DNA of 33,329 nt from Chloroflexota bacterium (lineage in GTDB: Bacteria > Chloroflexota > Limnocylindria > P2-11E). A model generated the notes under the pieces. The model did not search any database and was not told where the DNA came from. It saw only the letters and a program-made list of their open reading frames with translations. This document shows, in pieces, positions 32,587 to 33,329 of the stretch. Numbering within the stretch: the first letter of the stretch is position 1; each line of letters begins with the position of its first letter. Both the position numbers and the translations under genes were made by a program. The stretch covers positions 1-33,329 of the forward strand of contig VBGS01000049.1 of NCBI GenBank assembly GCA_005889445.1, given 5' to 3'.

Positions 32587-33329
32587 CCGAAGGCGTCATC
32601 CCGGTCCGGCACGGCGTCATCCCCGCGGCCGGCCTCGGGACCCGGTTCCTTCCGATCAGCCGAACAGTCCCGAAGGAGCTCCTGCCCCTGGTCGACACGC
32701 CCGTGATCGAGATCGTGGTGACGGAGATGACCGCCGCGGGCATCGAACAGATCGTGATCGTGAGCGCGCCCGGTAAGGAGGCTGTCGAGGCCTACTTCAG
32801 GCCGAACGAGCGTCTCGAACGCCGGCTCGCCGTCGAGTTCCGAGAGCAGGACCTCGCGCTGCTGAAGCGTCCGCAGAGCCTGGCAAACATCAGCGTGGTG
32901 GTGCAGCAGGAACCGCGGGGCAACGGCGACGCCGTGCTTCAGGCCCGCGGGCTGGTCGGAGAGCGCCCCTTCGTGATGCTGTGGGGCGACGACATCGTGA
33001 TCGGCGACGACTCGGCGGCCGCGCAGCTGCTACAGGCGCGCGAGCGCCTGGGTGGGGGGAGCGTCGTCGCCTCAACGAGGATCGGGAAGGCGGACACGGG
33101 CGCCTACGGGATCATCGCGGGCACCCCCGTCGATGAGCGAACGCAGCGCGTTCTGGCGATCATCGAGAAGCCGCGGCCCGAAGATGCGCCAAGCGATCTC
33201 GCCGCGGTCCACGGCTACGTCCTCGAGCCCGAGGTCTTCGAGGTGCTCGCCCGCATGAAGCCAGGCCGCGGCGGAGAGATCTGGCTGAGCGACGCCGTCA
33301 GCGCGATGGCCCGCGTGGGCTCGCCGGTC
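32583..33329 (+). CDS. galU: UTP-glucose-1-phosphate uridylyltransferase-like (3' end outside window)
   Basis: GalU makes UDP-glucose for glycolipids and envelope sugars. The first 249 residues are visible. The nucleotide-binding motif AAGLGTRFLPISRTVPKELLPLVD is at 15-38, GDDI marks the metal and substrate site, and SRIGKADTGAYGII-type and IIEKPRPEDAPSDLA segments follow the family order. GGEIWLSDA is near the cut. The usual RQKEPLGLGHAV reads QQEPRGNGDAV, so another sugar nucleotidyltransferase of the same family is possible. The ATG overlaps the peptidase stop. Confidence 0.85.
   Translation, partial: MTEGVIPVRHGVIPAAGLGTRFLPISRTVPKELLPLVDTPVIEIVVTEMTAAGIEQIVIVSAPGKEAVEAYFRPNERLERRLAVEFREQDLALLKRPQSLANISVVVQQEPRGNGDAVLQARGLVGERPFVMLWGDDIVIGDDSAAAQLLQARERLGGGSVVASTRIGKADTGAYGIIAGTPVDERTQRVLAIIEKPRPEDAPSDLAAVHGYVLEPEVFEVLARMKPGRGGEIWLSDAVSAMARVGSPV

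Overview
This 33.3 kb window is visibly GC-rich and every supported gene lies on the + strand, almost without gaps. It is the fused str-S10-spc-alpha ribosomal super-operon of a bacterium, running straight into a cell-envelope and c-di-AMP block. The gene order (adk-map-infA-rpmJ-rpsM-rpsK-rpsD-rpoA-rplQ-truA-rplM-rpsI), the long form of S12, zinc-type S14 and S4, the GTG-rich starts and the following cdaA-cdaR-glmM-glmS cluster fit Terrabacteria. A high-GC member of the Chloroflexota or a close relative is my best inference; no rRNA or other decisive taxonomic marker is present.

Layout. 2-4257: rpsL (5' cut), rpsG, fusA, tuf. 4264-11136: rpsJ through rplE (S10 and first half of spc). 11147-16519: rpsN, rpsH, rplF (broken), rplR, rpsE, rpmD, rplO, secY, adk, map. 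16526-21694: a likely internal promoter, then infA, rpmJ, rpsM, rpsK, rpsD, rpoA, rplQ, truA, rplM, rpsI. 21728-28115: an unrecognised TPR-like protein, diadenylate cyclase cdaA, its YbbR partner, glmM and glmS. 28116-28314: the only sizeable gap, with hairpins and a doubtful small ORF. 28315-33329: acpS, nnrD, alr, a lipoprotein zinc metallopeptidase and the start of a galU-like gene. Most junctions are 4-base (ATGA or GTGA) overlaps, so translation is probably coupled over long stretches.

Together the genes supply ribosomes, the Sec channel, the RNA polymerase alpha subunit, nucleotide balance and N-terminal Met removal, then UDP-GlcNAc precursor synthesis under possible c-di-AMP control, carrier-protein priming, D-Ala and UDP-glucose supply.

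Two things stand out. First, between rpsS and rplV there is an 18-codon ORF rich in T-ending codons. It ends one base before the rplV start and runs through a perfect 8-bp hairpin that would hide the rplV ribosome-binding site: a candidate leader-peptide switch that I do not know from other S10 operons. Second, four highly conserved proteins (L2, L6, GlmS, Alr) each lack one internal block of roughly 26-40 residues. One loss shifts the frame and one removes the catalytic lysine of Alr. This pattern looks more like consensus or assembly loss than biology, and it should be resolved before the window is used as a reference. I see no tRNA, rRNA, CRISPR array, insertion sequence or attachment site.
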